This document shows positions 61,790-64,000 of a stretch of DNA of 64,000 bases, piece after piece. A program made the position numbers and the translations under genes. The notes under the pieces were generated by a model. That model worked only from the letters and a program-made list of their open reading frames with translations. It searched no databases and was not told where the DNA came from. Position 1 is the stretch's first letter, and every line of letters begins with the position of its first letter. The stretch comes from Dokdonia pacifica (GTDB lineage: Bacteria > Bacteroidota > Bacteroidia > Flavobacteriales > Flavobacteriaceae): the NCBI RefSeq assembly GCF_900188275.1, contig NZ_FZNY01000007.1, positions 62,001 through 126,000 on the forward strand, written 5' to 3'.

Positions 61790-62889
61790 ATTTCCTGATA
61801 TAGTAACCCATGTTCATACCCTTCTCTTTTGAGTAGGTTGATATGTGATTTAAAAACTTGAAATAAATTTTCTTCCACTCTATAGTTTATATTGTAACGA
61901 AATGCTACATCTTTCAAAATAGGTGTGATATTCACATAATGCACATGATTTACCTCCGGAAAAAGATGGTGAATTACATGGTGATTAAAGCCTCCAAAAA
62001 AGAAATTAGTTAACTTATTTTTTGTACAAAAATCAGAGGTAGTAGCTATTTGATGCGTAGACCAGGTATGATCAAAATTCCCATCTATATTAGGAGTAGG
62101 AAATTCGTGATGATCTCCTACATGAGTTGATACTAATGCAATACTAATAATCATCCCAGAGAAAATATTCATCATTAAAAAACCAAGAAATACACTCCAG
62201 CTAATCCCAAGTACAAAAAGTGGAATAAAAAGTATAATTCCTATATACAAACATTTAAATAAAATTATTTTTGAGAATGTTCCTTTTGGATGTTTCTTTA
62301 TAATTTTCTTCCCAAATCGTTGCGTATAGAAATCCTGAAAGTCTCTAATCAAAAACCAATTAAGGGTATAACTAAAAATTAAAAGTATAGGCGTATATAT
62401 ATGTTGATATTTATGAAACTTCAAGTATACATCTTTAGGGAAAATACGCACCAATTTTGACTGTTTAATATCACTATCAAAGTCTATCACATTTGGATAT
62501 GGATGATGCGCATAAATATGTCTTATGCGCCATATATAAGAGTTACCTCCTAATAAATCAAAAACAATAGCATAGCGTTTATTTACAGATTGCCTTTTTG
62601 AAATAGAACCATGAGCAGCGTCGTGCCCTACATTTAAACCCAATAGTATTGCCAAAATTCCTAAAACCGCATAACAAGTATATAATACAACTGTATACTT
62701 TCCAAAAATGATAAGACTACTATATGTCAATATATAGATACTTATAAGGCTCCAAGCTTTCACATACCAAAATGATGTAGCTTTCTTAGTTAACCCCTTT
62801 TCTATAAAGTACGTATTAACCTCTGCTCTTAAATACTGAAAAAAAGCATCATCTTTTTTAAATCTAAGTGGTGGCATTTCTTTTTTCAT
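61786..62889 (-). CDS. Membrane fatty-acid desaturase (second of two)
   Basis: A 367-residue paralogue of the 54042 desaturase. His boxes: GHDAAHG, RHIYAHH and HHVIHHLFP. Membrane segments lie at about 48-90 and 205-255. It is convergent with the anti-sigma gene; their stop codons interlock in the CTAG at 61786-61789. The start overlaps the end of the upstream GNAT-like gene by 26 bp; a second Met (residue 5) would reduce this. Likely role in unsaturating membrane lipids. Confidence 0.92.
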   Translation of the reverse strand: MKKEMPPLRFKKDDAFFQYLRAEVNTYFIEKGLTKKATSFWYVKAWSLISIYILTYSSLIIFGKYTVVLYTCYAVLGILAILLGLNVGHDAAHGSISKRQSVNKRYAIVFDLLGGNSYIWRIRHIYAHHPYPNVIDFDSDIKQSKLVRIFPKDVYLKFHKYQHIYTPILLIFSYTLNWFLIRDFQDFYTQRFGKKIIKKHPKGTFSKIILFKCLYIGIILFIPLFVLGISWSVFLGFLMMNIFSGMIISIALVSTHVGDHHEFPTPNIDGNFDHTWSTHQIATTSDFCTKNKLTNFFFGGFNHHVIHHLFPEVNHVHYVNITPILKDVAFRYNINYRVEENLFQVFKSHINLLKREGYEHGLLYQEI

Positions 62890-63469
62890 AATCTCTTTTT
62901 AATAACCATAAAGTATAATCTCCAGAAGTATTTACAACGCTATCATAACATTCAAAGCCATAGCGTTCAAAAAGAATTTTATTTCTTCTTACAGAAGTTT
63001 GTATATAAATAGGCAACTGCTGTTTTTCACTTTGTTCAAATAAAAAATCTCTCAATTGAATAATAGTTTGCGTACTTTTTTCTTCAGGGCTTACCGCAAT
63101 AATTAAACAATAGAGATGAGGAATATTTGGTGTCTTTTTCTTAATTAATTGTTGCAATCTGCAAATTCTAGGTATTTTAAAAATGTCTACTACAGAAGAA
63201 ATAAAAAAAGAATAGACTCCTATTTTTTTCATAACATCACTAAGTGTACTTCTTCCGCCTCTTTTGTAAAATAACAAGACTCCTTTAGTATCAGAATGCA
63301 GATATGCACCTTTATATAACATAGCAAATCGTATACAAAAGCTATATAAGTTGTATAACCTCTTTTTACAAGCCCCAGTCATCCATAAAAGATTTGGGTT
63401 TTCAATCATTGATTTTCTTAAAACCTCTAGCGCTATAATCTTATTATGTGGTTGTATTGAATAAATCAT
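62864..63469 (-). CDS. GNAT-like N-acetyltransferase, tentative
   Basis: A 201-residue protein. The C-terminal half has a GNAT-like pattern: LYCLIIAVSPEEKSTQTIIQLRDFLFEQSEKQQLPIYIQTSVRRNKILFERYGFECYD, with strand-loop-helix near residues 120-145 and the typical 'FERYGF' near 170. The N-terminal part is divergent. It overlaps the second desaturase and probably shares its transcript. Substrate unknown; the fold call is by eye only. Confidence 0.6.
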   Translation of the reverse strand: MIYSIQPHNKIIALEVLRKSMIENPNLLWMTGACKKRLYNLYSFCIRFAMLYKGAYLHSDTKGVLLFYKRGGRSTLSDVMKKIGVYSFFISSVVDIFKIPRICRLQQLIKKKTPNIPHLYCLIIAVSPEEKSTQTIIQLRDFLFEQSEKQQLPIYIQTSVRRNKILFERYGFECYDSVVNTSGDYTLWLLKRDYEKRNATT

Positions 63470-63480
63470 CTTGACACATT

Positions 63481-64000
63481 TTAAAGTTTATATTTAATTC
63501 CTAATGAAATAGCTCTATTCTTAATACTTTCTCCTCTAAATTCTCCACTATTTAAGTAGCTAGAATCTAAGTAGACAAATGTAGTATCTGTAACAACAGC
63601 ATAAGAGAGAATCACATTAAAAGCATACCCAAGATTAGTGGCATCACCCGTAGAAAAAACGTCTTGTTGCACATTATCAGAGAGCACAAAACTATACATA
63701 GGGCCTAATGCTGCTTGTCCTCTTAGTTTTCCTTTTCCAAAAGCAAACATCAATTGTACAGGGACTGATAAGCTATTTCTTTCATATCGATCTGCATTGA
63801 ACTCTTCAAATGATAAAATGGTGTTACCACCTGTAACATCTACAAATGTCCCTAATGGTTCAACAGACACTTGAGCTGTTTGATAGTATTGTATTTTTGA
63901 ACGTATCCCCCAGCTATTAGCAAAGTAATACTCCCCTAAAACACTAATCATAAAACTTCGTTCATCATCATAAAGATTAGGAGGCGACGCAAGTGGAGAT
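63481..64000 (-). CDS. Outer-membrane beta-barrel protein, C-terminal part (cut by right window edge)
   Basis: The frame is open to the right edge (upstream of the Met at 63951 it reads SPLASPPNLYDDERSF), so the N-terminus is missing. The visible part shows alternating strands (MISVLGEYYFANSWGIRSKIQYYQ, SLSVPVQLMFAFGKGKLRGQAALGPMYSFVL, YAFNVILSYAVVTD, ISLGIKYKL) typical of the PorT/OmpA-like barrels. It lies 11 bp upstream of the GNAT-like gene and may share its transcript. Confidence 0.78.
   Translation of the reverse strand, partial: SPLASPPNLYDDERSFMISVLGEYYFANSWGIRSKIQYYQTAQVSVEPLGTFVDVTGGNTILSFEEFNADRYERNSLSVPVQLMFAFGKGKLRGQAALGPMYSFVLSDNVQQDVFSTGDATNLGYAFNVILSYAVVTDTTFVYLDSSYLNSGEFRGESIKNRAISLGIKYKL

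Overview
The window reads as chromosomal DNA of a marine member of the Flavobacteriaceae (phylum Bacteroidota), most like Dokdonia/Krokinobacter. The genus guess comes from remembered protein style, not from a search. Evidence for the phylum: AT-rich DNA, Bacteroidota-type promoters (TTG, about 19-21 nt, TAnnTTTG), few Shine-Dalgarno sequences, the gliding ABC protein GldA, the type IX secretion protein PorT, a cargo protein with a T9SS sorting tail, TamL, AccD without a zinc ribbon, and many short lipoproteins. I see no prophage, insertion sequence, CRISPR array or rRNA operon.

Layout. 1-3.9 kb: a PspC-type membrane protein cut by the left edge, two SnoaL/DUF4440-like secreted paralogues, a membrane protein and a head-GIN lipoprotein. 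4-9 kb: trxB, a PQQ-type sugar dehydrogenase with a cytochrome c, a metallo-beta-lactamase-fold protein, a tandem repeat with three hairpins per unit, and tRNA-Pro. 8.7-13.9 kb: minus-strand operon trkA-trkH-ypdA-ctlX-rrf2. 14-21 kb: ubiE, porT, trmH, tamL, fbaA, accD. 21-27 kb: a T9SS cargo protein, then sulfate activation (cysN facing cysD-cysC, with cysQ) and a polyprenyl synthase. 27-41 kb: rlmN, queA, aroA, a MazG-like protein, a tandem array of four DUF3857/transglutaminase-like proteins, dtd and rsgA. 41.8-46.2 kb: a phenylalanine/tyrosine operon (pheA, aminotransferase, tyrA, DAHP synthase-chorismate mutase) preceded by what looks like a classical leader-peptide attenuator. 46-51 kb: gldA, a lipoprotein, rpsO, pnp. 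51-64 kb: an envelope region with lipoproteins, two fatty-acid desaturases, outer-membrane barrels, an HTH protein and two ECF sigma/anti-sigma pairs.

The most interesting signals are: (1) a perfect palindrome, GCTTTCGCGAAAGC, found 12 times exactly and 4 times as variants across the window, mostly between genes but also inside genes, always in the Leu-Ser-Arg-Lys frame; (2) a 22-codon leader peptide rich in Phe and Tyr, followed by a terminator, ahead of pheA; (3) a shared GCAACC-N15/16-G(A/T)CTATT motif before both sigma operons and before the lipoprotein gene between them, which suggests autoregulated ECF promoters; (4) a probable dual-membrane-spanning anti-sigma factor ending in an outer-membrane barrel; (5) four tandem DUF3857 proteins, three of which have lost the transglutaminase Cys and His; (6) the 111-112 bp triple-hairpin tandem repeat beside tRNA-Pro.

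All calls come from reading the sequence and from remembered family features. No database search was run.
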